Assembly: GCA_965649825.1 (NCBI GenBank)
Contig: OZ287697.1
Span: 186,001-250,000, forward strand
DNA: 64,000 nucleotides
Direction: 5' to 3'
Source: Penicillus capitatus
Lineage: Eukaryota; Chlorophyta
Shown: piece after piece, positions 31,523 to 43,259 of the stretch
How positions within the stretch are numbered: the stretch's first letter is position 1
Layout of the letters: every line of letters starts with the position of its first letter
Program-made: the position numbers and the translations under genes
The notes under the pieces: model-generated
The model's database searches: none
What the model was told of the DNA's origin: nothing
Seen by the model: only the letters and a program-made list of their open reading frames with translations

Positions 31523-34262
31523 GTGAAACTTCTGCGGCAAGATAGCGACTTGATGGCGCAATGCGTTCGAAGGAAAGCGATTCACAGGGGCGGTCCAGAT
31601 TGATACTTTTTTTCTGGTTTTGATGCCACAATGATGAATGAATCAGTGAGCACCGTACGTTTCCAGTCGTACTGCAAACGAATGTCGTAGAAAAATTCTG
31701 TTACAGAGAGGACAGGGAGATCTCTCGCCGCCGTTGTTGATGCGACAGGGTGGACAGGGTGAACGTGGAGGCATATGTCGAGGCCATAAGTTGACCGAAA
31801 GAAAAATTGCGACCGTCGTAGGGGACAGCTGGTAGTTTCGCTGTCGCCTCAATAGGACAGCTGTCTCCTTCCGCGTCACGTCGTTAGTACGCTACGTAAA
31901 CGCACCCGTGTATGGAACTCTGCCTCGTCTGTAATCCATCAGTGTTGTCGTGTCTTATCTTCGGCGGTGACAAAATGATATGTTAAAGCCACCGCGTCTC
32001 AAATCGACACAGATTCGAATGGAGATGGCGTTTAATCCTCGCCTGTACGGTCTAGAATAAGTTTCCCCCCAGTCGATCCGTATCCGACGTCTGTGGACAT
32101 CCGCATGTCTTCGAGTCTTGGACATGAACATGCGCTCGCAACGTCCAACCTTATGCTTGTTGCCTTTAAGTGCGTGTCCTCTTGCGGAAACCAGGCCTGA
32201 CGATAGCATCTGTGACGGATGCGAGTCGTGCGGGGAACTTCGTGGCAATTAGTTATTTAACTAACTGGCAAGCGTACACAACAAAAGGGTCCGCTTAAAT
32301 ACTTGGAATCCCCATGACCGGGGCATCACGTCATGCACGGCGTCATGCCTCCGGCGCCTCGATGACCTGAGGCATCCTTTACAGTCTGTCCACTGTTTTC
32401 GCCTATCAGCCGTAGACCATTGCAGCGAGAGACGAGTTGCATGAGCGTTGTCGCTGTGCACATGCGTTAATTCGACTCGGTTCCTAAGCATTACAACCGC
32501 ATCCTCACATCCATCAGGTAGCCACGCGTCAGGGTGCTTCACAACGATTTCATTTGCGGCAACTGTCGCCAGCCGGGCCGCGCAGAAAAGAACAAGCAGC
32601 GGAAGACTTCGCGTTTTACAGAGCGGGGTACTGAATGGTTTAGACTGTCCATTAAATACGCGCGTGATGACGCGACTTCCTAGGCAGGTGAGTCAGAACG
32701 CTGCCATCACCATAGAAAACGGCCGTTTGGCCCTCCGCTGACCCGGTATGACAAGACAGCCAGCGCCTCTGACGACATGTTGGAAATGTAGCGTCCTAGC
32801 CGTTGTTCGTAGCCATCGGAAGCGGTCCGCTGTCCTGGTAACCACCCTGGAGCGCTGACCATCAGACGCGACGGGTGTTAGCCTCCGAGCCAACTTCCTC
32901 ATAACAGTAGGGCGATGGTTTCCGGACGTGCCTTGAAGTTCGCGACTGTTAGTGCTGCGGTTAGGAAACTCTTAACCACCGTGGATATTTAAGGTTGACA
33001 TTCCTGTTGTAATTATTCTCGAGTTCCTGTGCCAAGTCTGAGCGTTCGTCTATCGTCGTCGTCGCGTGTGATTCGACTCTGTTCTTTGAACATCGTTACA
33101 TCGATCCCAAAACGACACCTGACCCCTGTTCAACAAGACAGTCCACATCGACAAGGAAACCTTGGCGACATCAACATACAGGGTTTCTCTGTTCTGTTCT
33201 GTTCATTCCATAGATCACTCTTGACATGGTGCGTTTTCCGTTTTGTCGATATAGATGAAGTGTCTATCCAGCTTTGTGTGTCGAAATGGTGCCTCGGAAC
33301 AGTTAGATGGTTGACTGTAGTGGGGAGTTTACTCTGGTGTTGAAAGCTCGATTATGTGGACCGACTAATCAGTCGTATCACCGCGTAGGTATCTAAAAGA
33401 TGAGTCTGAAATTCTCACGACCGCGATCAGAGTACCTGTAAGCTTTCCGTGTGCTTCTCACTCTCGATGGGCGACCGACAGGGCGACAGTTTTACGAGAT
33501 TTGCATCAAAGTCGACTGCACAACACATACGATCTCGGTGAAAGGTGATCTCCTTTTCACCACATGCGGAGTATAAGTCTGTCTGATGAAGAATTTTAAT
33601 GTAAAACCGAATCACTCACTCCATATAGTTAGTGCCTCGCATGTCGGTTGACATCTCTGCGATGTAGAGTAATCGGGGAGTACAAAATCTGAAATGCAAA
33701 AAGGAGCCATTGTCCAGCGGATCGCATTCCGCTCATTGATGTGTTGGAATCTATCGGCTGAAGCGATTTGGGCTGAGTAATCAAGAAGACGCCAGCTGCT
33801 CTCTAGGTAAGAGGCAGGCGACAAGCTATCTTATAACACATCTATTGTGGTCGCACAGTTCCGCCATATCTAGCTGACCTCACATCTATGTTCGATTGTC
33901 GCTAAAGAAAGAAGGCATCGGTTACAAGAGTTTGTCTGTGGATGTCTTGAAATAACCTGCTTCTCTCACAATTACGATGTCCATGTGGAGAACATCATTC
34001 ATTTAAGCGTTGGTCAGATGGTCAGATTGTGACGCATGGCAAAGCGACAGCCGGACGATTTAGAGAGATTATTAGTCAACCTGCATTGCATTACAAAGGA
34101 TTATTCGTTGAAGGACACATTTTTTACTATGCATTGCAAGAGAGACGAATAGTCAGCCCACACACTTTCTGTTCTCGACATACAATGCTTCCATTTAGAA
34201 GACACGCATTAGATAAGCTTTGCAGTACCGGACATTAAACGTCCAAAAGGATTATAACCGTG
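31523..34262. other. Spacer between P450 #7 and #8
   Basis: No gene is seen. It contains the solo LTR at 32778-33100 and, at about 32270-32480, a member of the dispersed repeat also found near 19400, 39550 and 50220. The last 200 bp before 34263 resemble the 3' flanks of #1 and #3 (CAACCTGCATTGCATTACAA). Confidence 0.5.
32778..33100 (+). repeat. Diverged solo LTR of the Ty3/gypsy family
   Basis: 323 bp, starting TGTTGGAAATG and ending CGTTACA. It aligns along its length with the 340-bp LTR, sharing GGAAGCGGT, AACCACCCTGG, CGACGG, AACTTCC, GTTAGGAA and the GGTTGACATT downstream of a decayed TATA (ATATTTAA). No internal sequence follows, so it is a solo LTR left by recombination. Its target duplication is no longer clear. 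It shows that the family has been in this locus for some time. Confidence 0.75.
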
Positions 34263-35865
34263 CTAAGGAGAAGTCTTCCTCGGCTCGAAGTTCAGCCAGA
34301 TACCATTCTCTGCTTCGATGACGAGACTAGTTACCGCGTTGTGTGCCAGATCCGCATACGACCCGACCAGGGAGACCTCGTACTTTTGAAGAATTGCGAC
34401 GATGGCGACGCGCATTTCCAGCATCGCCAACTTCTGTCCAGGGCAATCTCTGGGGCCTGAAGAAAACTGCAGGTTATGCGAACAGCAAATTTCGTCGTTG
34501 TTGAGCCATCTCTCTGGCTTGAAGCTTTCCGGATCGTTCCAGTCTGTGTCGATGTTAAAGGCGTAGTTGCCAATTTGCATAATCCTTGTCCCCTTCGGGA
34601 TCTTGTATCCGAGAATGTTCATGTCCCTTGGCACACTTCGACTGAGGATCGCAAAAATGACGTGTGCTACCCTCATTCCTTCTTTGACAACAGCGTTCAG
34701 ATAGGCCAGCTTCGACAAGTCTTCAAACTGCAGATCCTTCTGAATGTCTCCATGCAGACCGTGCTGTCTTAACTCGTCTAAGATCTTTCCCACGACAGCC
34801 GGACGGGCACCCAAGAGAGCAAAAATCCATGCAAGTTGATGACCGGTAGCGTCCATCCCAGCAACAACTACATTTGCGACCTCGGCCAACATGACGTCGG
34901 GGTCCACAGGCTTCTTCGTTTCTGGATCCACCAAATGTTTTAGTCCGTACCAAATGGGTTCTTCGCCGTCGACAGGGTCATCTCGGGCCAGTATTTCATC
35001 TGTTAGCAGTTTCCACTCGTTGTTCAATTTGTCGATAACCGAACTTCGGTGCAGTCCAGCCTTCGAGTTTGGAAAGAGCCTGCAGTAGGCATTGTTGAGC
35101 GGATTGATAAAAGCTTCTCTTGCCACATGTCCTGCTGCCAAGATAAGATCGAGCATTTTTCCACTGCCGTCCAAACCACCCAGATTCTTGTCGAAGGCGA
35201 TAACGCCAATGGCATCCAACGTCATCGAGACGAACAGCCTCTGGACGTCGATTGGACCCTTCTCTCTCGCAGATTCGATGATGGAGATCATCTTTTGCAT
35301 GACACCGTGGATCTTCGGCATTGCCATCTTCAGATTGTTCGATTGAGAGGCGGTTAAGTACACCCTACGAACTGCCTTGACATACGGCGTCACTTCAGCA
35401 TGCAGAAAATGCGACATTGCTCGTATATTGTTTCCTAACGCCTGCGAGCGCAAAACCACGTGATTTTACACGTCATTCAACTCACCGGAAGCACGTAAGG
35501 TTTTTTCTCGACCATTCGATGAAAGGGATCCGTGTTGGACAACATACAGTTCCTTATAAACTCGTCGTCTGTGACCACCAGCCACACTTCGCCCATTAAG
35601 TCGAACTACAACATCATTTTGTACTTCTCATACTGACAACAAACATCAAAACCCGCATCAGCTTCGGGTAACCAAGGCGCTTGAGACGTTGTCCGATCCA
35701 CTTCGCTAGGTTTCTGAGTCCTCCGCCGTTGACGAAGTCGGGAGTGTGACCCAGGATCGGCCAGCCAGGCGGCGTCGGTACCTTGTGGAGATCATACCTC
35801 CATCTGCGCCAAAGGAAACGCGTCACGATTGCGACGAGCAAAGAGCAGAGGACGGCAGTCCACAT
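34263..35865 (-). CDS. Cytochrome P450 #8
   Basis: Predicted 503-aa P450. Exons are 35653-35865, 35486-35605 and 34263-35441; introns are 47 and 44 bp. The anchor MWTAVLCSLLVAIVTRFL is followed by RRWRYDLHKVPTPPGWPILGH. Exon 3 begins ALGNN after the acceptor CGCAG. The I-helix reads AGMDATGHQLAW: the catalytic Thr that follows the acidic residue is Ala. The K-helix is KEGMR, with PERW and haem loop FSSGPRDCPGQ. It is otherwise complete and very close to #9 in the helix B'-D region. The Thr-to-Ala change often uncouples oxygen activation in P450s, so altered chemistry or reduced activity is possible. Confidence 0.94.
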
Positions 35866-36964
35866 CTCTTTAACGCAGAACGACTCGACGAGACTCGAAA
35901 CAGGTAAGGTTGCTTCACACGGCAGGCAACACGGATTCTTGCTCACAAGACAGAACGGCAATTCAAACGTCGACCGCTGACTCCACTCTCCATCATTGTC
36001 CCAATCTCCTACAATTGTAACATTTTCGTGGACAGACGATGACATCTGGAAAATCTTTACCTGCGAACAGTCGGCAAGACGGCGTCCGCCACTCTCCTTT
36101 GGCTTGGCTGTTTGAGGGGGCGAAGCTGCGAATGTATACAGACAGACTAGAGGCTTGAGACATCTCTTCTGTTTTTGCTGCGTGTTATAGTTAAAACAAG
36201 GAACTTGAACGATTGTTGAGTATGATTTTAGACGACATCAGTTCTGCAGACAACCGCCACACTACCAGGTACCTGAATAGTCCGTCACTTCTACGTTTGG
36301 CGGGTTTCCGAAAACTCTATTTTTCTTTCGTCCAAAAAGGGCAAGGAAGACTGATGTGTGGCAACCAACGGACAAATCCCTTGTCATTGAACTATAGGAT
36401 TTCTTGAAATGAGCGATTCCAGAACGGGTACGAGGTAAAATAAAACAGAGTGCACTCTTATAGTTTACCTTAGGAGAAGCTGTGCGAACTCTTGTACAGA
36501 TATGGACTCAAGTGATGACTTGATAGATTCGACGTCCAGGAAACATACGTGTCATTTGCATTCGAAAAACGGCGAAGATAACGTCCCACTACCAGCTGCT
36601 GTCCAGCTTAGCTTCACTCACTCTTTTTCAAACTCATTTGAGGTATTTGGAGACGAAACGCGTGGATAGAGTCTCGAGCTGTCGAAGATTAGTGACTGTT
36701 TTCCAGATGACTTCCGCAGCTATTAGATGTTCAGCTGGCAAAGGAGTTTTGTCTACCTACCGCACGTGTTTGTACAGATGATATGCAAGGTATCTTTTCT
36801 GTCGATCAAAAGCAACGCGTGGGCAAGAAGCAAGGAATACAACGTCGACACGACAGCCCGTGCGTGATGTTGACTACAGAGCCATCTGCATTTTGCATCC
36901 TTCACAACGAAAGCGGATACCTTGAATGATCTGCCACTCCTCTTCTCTCAATCACACCTAATCA
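35866..36964. other. Spacer upstream of P450 #8
   Basis: Holds the #8 promoter block and then about 900 bp in which I see no gene or repeat. Confidence 0.4.
35973..36023 (-). promoter_or_regulatory. Conserved P450 upstream block (gene #8)
   Basis: Minus-strand GTTACAATTGTAGGAGATTG followed by an ATGATGGAGAG-type stretch and AGTCAGCGGT, about 110-160 bp upstream of the #8 start. Nearly identical to the block upstream of #9 and related to those of #1 and #3. Confidence 0.45.
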
Positions 36965-37870
36965 GCACATATCCCCGGAAACGCCCCCAACAACGACTCC
37001 CATCCAGAAGCAGAGATTCGCTTAGGCCTGCGAGATCCGATAGCAAACCCAAGCGATTAAGGCCCAGATCGGATGCGACGAACGCAGCTTCCAGCTGTGC
37101 CTAGTGACCTTGAAGGGTGCACGCCCGTCGTTCCGTCGACTCGGCATCAGTCTGGAACGAAAGTTGAAAATGTCGGACCTGAAGGACTACATAGACGACA
37201 TCCGGGCTGATCACAGAGGCAGATTCTACGTACAGATCCGGGCCGAACGGTTCAAGAAGTTCGAGACGGCGCTCGACCGATGCTTGGACTGTACTGATGC
37301 CAGATGGAACCTGGAACTGGACGACATCGGCACCTTCGAAGTCAACGACCCGCATCTCTCGCCCACCGAAGACAAGACCTCCCGTCGTCATCGGCAATGT
37401 GGACACAGACATTGAAGCTGAAGCGGCCATCGCTGCTATCGCCGACCACAACGCCGCCCACTGAAACCTCTCGAGTATTGAGATCCAAGAAACGCACTTC
37501 GCGGCCCCGCACAAAATGAGCCGCAGGAAACGCGACCCATCCGGACAGCCCATGCAAGACTAGATCCCGAGCCGAAATGTGAAAGTGTATATTTCGAAGA
37601 CGTTACACGAGAAGTTGTTCGTAGAACAGAACATCCCGTACGCCACGCTGGATTACATGGTTTTACCAATCCGTCCCTTCGTTCGCCACACCGGTGCACC
37701 CCGGGGTGACACCTGATCACTCCGCTCACCTCCTGTCTTTCTTGGCTTCACTAGTGCGCCCACGAAGAGACAGCTGTTCGCCTCGCCTTTCCCGCTCCTC
37801 TAACTGTTGCCCGGCTTCTTCCATCCTACACATTTCATTCTTGCTTGCCACTGAACTCATCTGTGCACCA
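36965..37870 (+). mobile_element. Unclassified retroelement-like insertion, copy B (5'-truncated)
   Basis: From about 36965 to 37870 the sequence aligns with 3195-4215 of copy A, without copy A's nested 188-bp insertion. The part equivalent to copy A's first 800 bp is missing, so copy B is 5'-truncated. The 3' ends diverge after about 37870. The precise right border and any target duplication are not resolved. Confidence 0.55.
37104..37415 (+). pseudogene. Coding fragment of the unclassified element, copy B
   Basis: Open frame of 103 codons holding the same segment as copy A (LKMSDLKDYIDDIRADHRGR), followed by a region (ALDRCLDCTDARWNLELDD) that is uninterrupted here. The frame shifts near 37385, after which similarity continues in another frame. 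Replacements between copies are mostly conservative (for example HLQIQ versus YVQIR), indicating past protein-level selection. Function unknown. Confidence 0.4.
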
Positions 37871-38471
37871 AATACAATGGGAACGGTCCTTCAACTGTTG
37901 TTAGACGCCCTCCCGATCTTTCCGAAAGGGAGATGTAAAAGCCTTAAAAGGAAAAAGAACCCATTTTAGTGTAGGCGGCGATGTAATTGACAACCATTTG
38001 TTGCCACAGTCGAGCACAACCATTCAGATGTTCTGATTCTACCCTTCATCGTTATCTTTATCCCCTACAATCGTAAAACTATCTCGAAAAGCAACCGAGG
38101 TCGACGAATTCATCATAGGAACCATCAAAGCGACTGTTTCGCCAGTTTCATCTGCGGCGGTTTGTTTTGGGTAAAAGTCCGTGGTAATTGATGGATTGAA
38201 AATGACGGCATGGTAGTGTCAGGGGAAATCTTCACTGTGTTACAGAGCACAGTATCTACAGGGCCACGTTCCCGTATTTGTAAGGATCCCGAGGTGACGT
38301 AAACCCTTAGTAAGTGCCCCCTCGGAGACAGAACCCTCGGAAATCTAGGCAGTCACGATGTGACTGCTCTAGTCATTCTGACAGGTAGCGAAGACACTAC
38401 GAAATGGACATCAGAAAGAACATTAACATTAATCCGCGTTCGTTCGTCGTTTCCCGCCGCCTCGCATCCGC
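37871..38471. other. Spacer with a relic of a P450 upstream region
   Basis: At about 38038-38078, CTACCCTTCATCGTTATC and the following CCTACAATCGTAA closely match the conserved upstream block of #1, but no P450 exon 1 lies to its left. It looks like the remains of a deleted P450 copy. Nothing else is seen. Confidence 0.4.
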
Positions 38472-38600
38472 TGTCGTGTTTGTCAACGGACGAGTTAACG
38501 ACGAAGGCGTAAAGCTTACAAAGACTGTTTGTACATTAAATATTAGAATTTAAACAATTCTTTGGACAGCTGCACGAAGGTGGACAGCTGTCCACTGACA
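38472..38600 (-). repeat. 3' LTR of TRIM copy 1
   Basis: 129 bp. Contains the inverted pair GGACAGCTG...CAGCTGTCC, which could form a hairpin, including the perfect palindrome GGACAGCTGTCC. Confidence 0.9.
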
Positions 38601-39058
38601 TGGGCCCACCCCCTTTCCGTTGTGCAGACTCCGAATGATGCGAACGGAACACATTTCACGACAGTCGGGATGTCCTCAGGCTGGCCAGGAGTCGAGCCAG
38701 GGCCATCGTCACGTGGCTTCTCCCTCTGCGGCCCATTCGCCGCAGCTTTGTAGCTCTTATGTCTCTGAGACTTCAACGCCGACTCTGGAAATTTGAACCG
38801 TACTTCACAGCGACAACACGTCCGTGATGACCCAGATAGAAAACGTAAACACAGACAAAGTAACAACGAACGTAAACACAACAATGCGCAACAGTACGCT
38901 TATCGCAGCGTGAAACTGAAACGCAGCAACTCGGACGATGGAACGAACTACAGAATGCAGGTGGTAGGTAGAACGCTGTCACCACGGACGTGTCTTGGAA
39001 AGTCTTCAGTCTTCGATGACGGGATTCTATCGCCGGAATCTTTGTCGCTCCGAAACCA

Positions 39059-39187
39059 TGTCGTGTTTGTCAACGGACGAGTTAACGACGAAGGCGTAAA
39101 GCTTACAAAGACTGTTTGTACATTAAATATTAGAATTTAAACAATTCTTTGGACAGCTGCACGAAGGTGGACAGCTGTCCACTGACA
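39059..39187 (-). repeat. 5' LTR of TRIM copy 1
   Basis: 129 bp, identical to the other LTR of this copy; adjacent to the primer-binding-like site on its left side. Confidence 0.9.
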
Positions 39188-40769
39188 CCGCATGCGCGCC
39201 GACGGCGTCCGGTGCACCGCGCCGCGCGCATGACAGTAATAGTAACTGATTAACTAAAGACGACTACAACAGAACAATGTCATTCGGTCGAGCGCGTTTG
39301 GCATCGGCCACGGGTGCCGTAGTGAATATTTTAAAAGCCAAAACGTTTGACACCGAATTCATCATGGAGTCTCTATTTATTGCTTCGAGCGCAGCATCCC
39401 ATCGGTCTTGTCTATCGCATCAGACTGTCATCTTTCCGATCCCTCGTCACCAATGTGACTATCATGGTTCCGCACCATGAGGAGTTCACAACAGTTATGT
39501 TTAAATACGTGGAATATCCCCTTGCGTCGTTCTACTACCCTCCGTCGACATTACGTGATCACGCCAGCCTCTCGATTACTCAACCTCTTATCGATGCCCT
39601 GCCTCGTCCGAAGCACGCTTCCACCGCCTCGATGACTCAAGACACTGTTCACTGCTGCCAATTTCCCCTTTTGTTCAGCGAATGCGGACAACAAGACGCG
39701 AAAAGCTCCAACATGTCCACGAAGTTGCCCATCGATCGAATCCACACATCGTTGGGTCGCACATGGGATGATCCAATCAATATCTTCGAAAATCAAGGAA
39801 CGGATTGGAGTCCTTTAATCCTTTGCAGTTTCCTTTACCATCAACAAGAAGGCCTGGACTTCTCGATCTCGCAGACAAAATCTCGAGGCAGTCAACAGCC
39901 AACTCGTTTACCTGATGCCAAAAACAAACTTCTCGCTCCAAGGAGAAAGAACTCTTATTACTCATACTTGACTGGTCAAGAGCTGAGTTGTAAAAAAACA
40001 TGAAACGTCCAAGCCGTTAGAGTTGTCTCCACAAGACCTCCCCATGAGCTGTCGCGTCCTTGTGCGATCTCATTGTGAACTTACGAAGTTCCTGTGATTT
40101 CGATTCCTTGTTTCGTCGGTTCCATCTCTGAAAGGACTACAAGGCAGAGTTGTTGATACCAAACACTCTTAAAAAACATTAGCATTGTTCTCTACCTCTC
40201 TTTCTTTGACCCTAGTCGTCTGATAGTTTCTATTAGCTCGCAGGAGCCGTGTGTTGGTATACAAATCCGAATTGACTTGGCGTCTTCACTTCGACGTCCT
40301 TCGACCCACTTAGACGTATACTGCGATTAAGAGCCGAGTCGATTTGGAGACGCGCATTGCTCTTCTTCTCTTTCATTGCGTCTTGGTCCACAACCGTCGT
40401 CTTGAGGAGAGCGCTCCTTCACACCGCGTTCAGAAAGATCACACAGTGGGCGAGATTGCTCGAAAAAGCGCGGGCGACCGGCATTTCTTCGCTGCTCTTA
40501 TGGAAGATCTCGTTTATCGAAGTGCCAATCAGATTACTGTAGGTAACAAAGATGTCGGACAAACAGAATAAATGCCATAAATCAACCTGCGCGGCCATTT
40601 GAAAGGAAAATCGCTGGGAAGCGGCAATCCATTCGGCACATGTCACAGGGAAAAGAATCATCGTCCCTCACTGCTTTCCATGCCCATAATTCAGCGCACC
40701 ACACACGCATGAAGAAGCAAAAGAAGAAAAAACGCTAACATGGGAACACCATAAGAAACTTCATTTGTA
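39188..40769. other. Spacer between TRIM copy 1 and P450 #9
   Basis: Contains a member of the dispersed repeat at about 39490-39670. A plus-strand 218-codon open frame (39347-40003) overlaps that repeat; it has no signal peptide or domain I can recognise and its composition does not stand out, so I do not call it a gene. Nothing else is seen. Confidence 0.4.
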
Positions 40770-42371
40770 CTAAGTGGAAGTCTTTCTCGGCACAAAGTTC
40801 AACCAGATGCCGTTCTTAGCTTCGATGGCTAGTCCGGCTGTCACATTATCTGCCAAGTCTGCGTACGAGCCAACCAAGGAGACCTCGTACTTTTGAAGAA
40901 TAACAACGATGGCAACTCGCATCTCCAGCACCGCCAACTTCTGTCCGGGACAATCTCTGGGACCGGAGGAGAAATATATGTTGTGTGAACGGCAGATTGC
41001 TTCGTTGTTGAGCCATCTCTCTGGCTTGAAGCTTTTTGGATCGTTCCAGTCTGTGTCGATGTTGAACGCGCGGTTGCTAGGTCGTGTAATCAATGTCCCT
41101 TTCGGAATCATGTAGCCGAGAATATTCATGTCTCTTGGAACTTTTCGACGGACGGGTAAAGCAACAATGTGAGCCACTCGCATCCCCTCTTTAACGACCG
41201 CACTAAGATACTCCAAGTTTGACAGATCTTCGAACTGCAGATCCCGTCGCGTGCTTCCGTACAGACCGTGCTGCTCCAGCTCATCCAAGATCTTTCCCAT
41301 GACATCGGGACGACTGGCTAATAGAGCAAAAATCCAGCCGAGTTGATGACCAGTGGTGTCCATCCCACCAACGACGACACCCGCAATCTCGGCTAGGAGG
41401 AGGTCGTAGTCCACGCGCTTCTTCGTTTCTGGATCTGTCAGATGCTTCAATCCGTACCAGATGGGCTCTTCGCCGTTGACGGGGTCGTCTCGGGACAGTA
41501 TCTTGTCCGTAAGCTTTTTCCACTCGTCGTTCAATTTACTGACGATCAGGGTTCGATGCCGTCCAGCCTTTGAGCGTGGAAAGAGTTTGATGTAAAGGGC
41601 CTTGAGTGGATTATAGAGCAATTGTCTCGAGACGTATCCTATCTGCAGGATAAGATTGTGTATCTCTCGACTGCCATCCAAACCTCCCAGATTCTCGTCG
41701 AAGGCAATGGAACCGACGGCATCCAACGTCATCGACACGAACAGTCTCTGGACGTCGATTGGACCCTTCTCTCTCGCAGATTCGATGATGGAGATCATCT
41801 TTTGCATGACATCGTGGATCTTAGGCATTACCATCTTCAGATTATTCGATTGAGACGCGGTTAAGTACACTTTGCGAATGGCCTTGACGTATGGCGTCGC
41901 TTCAGCATGCAGCATGATTGATTTTGCTTGTGGATTGTTGCCCATCATCTGAACACAAAATCAAGTGATCTCATCCAACATCGGCGGCTCACCGGAATAG
42001 CGATAGCTGCGTTTTTAGTTTCTCGTGGAAAAGGATCAGTGTTGGACAACAGGTTGTTTCGTATGAACTCGTCATCTGTGACCAGTAACAAAACTTTGCC
42101 AAAAGCGTCAATCTACAGCAGAATTTCTTAGAGCTAAAACTGACAGCAAGCATCAAACCCGCATCAGCTTCGGATAATTGAGGCCTTTGAGGCCTTGTCC
42201 GACAAATTTCGGAAGGTTTCCGATCGCGTTGCCACAGACAAAGTCGAGAGTGTGACCCAGGATCGGCCAGCCAGGCGGCGTCGGTACCTTGTGGAGGTCA
42301 TACCTCCATCTGCGCCAGAGGGCACGCGTCACGAATGCGACGAGCAAAGAGCAGAAGACGGCAGTCCACAT
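40770..42371 (-). CDS. Cytochrome P450 #9
   Basis: Predicted 503-aa P450. Exons are 42159-42371, 41993-42112 and 40770-41948; introns are 46 and 44 bp. The anchor MWTAVFCSLLVAFVTRAL is followed by RRWRYDLHKVPTPPGWPILGH. An in-frame ATG nine bases upstream (MKEMWTAV) is an alternative start. The I-helix is GGMDTTGHQLGW, the K-helix KEGMR, with PERW and haem loop FSSGPRDCPGQ; the meander has a VPRDMNILGYM stretch. Exon 2 and intron 1 are nearly the same as in #1, the middle of exon 3 matches #10, and the helix C-E region matches #8. This mosaic similarity suggests gene conversion. It appears intact. Confidence 0.95.
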
Positions 42372-43259
42372 CTCTTTCACGTAAACGATTCGACGAGACT
42401 CGAAACAGGTGATGCTGCTTCACACGGCAGGCAACAAGATTTTTGCTCACAAGACAGAACGGATATTCAAACGTCGACCGCTGACTAAACTCTCCATCAT
42501 TGTCCCAATCTCCTACAATTGTAACTTGTTTGTGGACAGACGATGATATCAGGACAATCATTATTCGCGGACAGTCGAAACGATCGCGTCCGAGCAACAG
42601 CATGGTTCTGGAGCTAAGCGGTGCTCGGCACCTCGGAGACAGGCTTACCGCGTACCGTTCCGAACTAGATAAGTGGCCTTGAGTTTTCGTCTGCCTCAAA
42701 GATTCCGAAGAAAGGAACCGAACTGAGTGATGACTCTGAACCTCTCTCCCTCTAAACAAAGATCGACCTTCGGTTAATGCCTACGTTGTCGACAGCATCA
42801 TCGAAAAGATGACAGTAGTGTCTGCACGTAATCTTCCATTCCCTTCGATTGCACTGAATTCCGTGCGGCAATGCTAAACTCGAATAGATAGGTGATATCT
42901 TTCCCGTCCATACTCTCCCATTTTAGTGTCGTAATACAGATCAGAGAATAAGCTTGAGAGTGAAAGGGACGTTCGGCCGGATTTTCATGCTCCAACGCTC
43001 CTTTACACATTCAAAACTCATTGGCCAAATCTTTCAGGTTCGTTCAAAATGAAATGAGATTTTAATTGAGCGTTTGTTGAAATTGAAGCTTGATCTCTTC
43101 CAAACAAGAATGACAATACAACCCATACATGTCTCAACCCCGATTCCTAAAAAACAATACTCGCAAAATCGAGCAGCTCGTGTGAAACCATGCCACCGAC
43201 CTATAAATCCTGTTTGCTGTCCTCGCAGAAATACGAAAAACGAGAGGAGCAATTCATAC
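42372..43259. other. Spacer between the trypsin-ankyrin gene and P450 #9
   Basis: Holds the #9 promoter block in its left part and the 3' flank of the ankyrin gene in its right part. No other gene is seen. Confidence 0.4.
42477..42526 (-). promoter_or_regulatory. Conserved P450 upstream block (gene #9)
   Basis: Minus-strand GTTACAATTGTAGGAGATTG, then a GATGGAGAG stretch and TTAGTCAGCGG, about 105-155 bp upstream of the #9 start. Nearly identical to the block of #8. Confidence 0.45.

Larger units (their letters stand above)
38472..39187 (-). mobile_element. TRIM-type miniature LTR retrotransposon, copy 1
   Basis: 716 bp in total: two identical 129-bp direct repeats (38472-38600 and 39059-39187) around 458 bp. 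Read on the minus strand the LTR starts TGTCAGTGG and ends CACGACA (TG...CA). It is followed directly by TGGTTTCGGAGCGAC, a primer-binding-like site resembling initiator-Met types, and the far end has a purine run GGAAAGGGGGTGGG before the other LTR. A 4-bp target duplication CCGC flanks it (38468-38471 and 39188-39191). It has no protein domains, so it needs enzymes supplied in trans. Identical LTRs mean recent insertion. Confidence 0.9.

Noticed and set aside
38543-38884. 113-codon frame in TRIM copy 1 (also 51459-51800 in copy 2)
   Set aside because: It runs from the interior into the LTR, has no domain, and the opposite strand is open as well; TRIMs are non-coding and the two copies are too alike for codon constraint to be tested.
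39347-40003. 218-codon plus-strand open frame
   Set aside because: Overlaps a dispersed repeat, has no signal peptide, domain or splice context, and no conserved copy.
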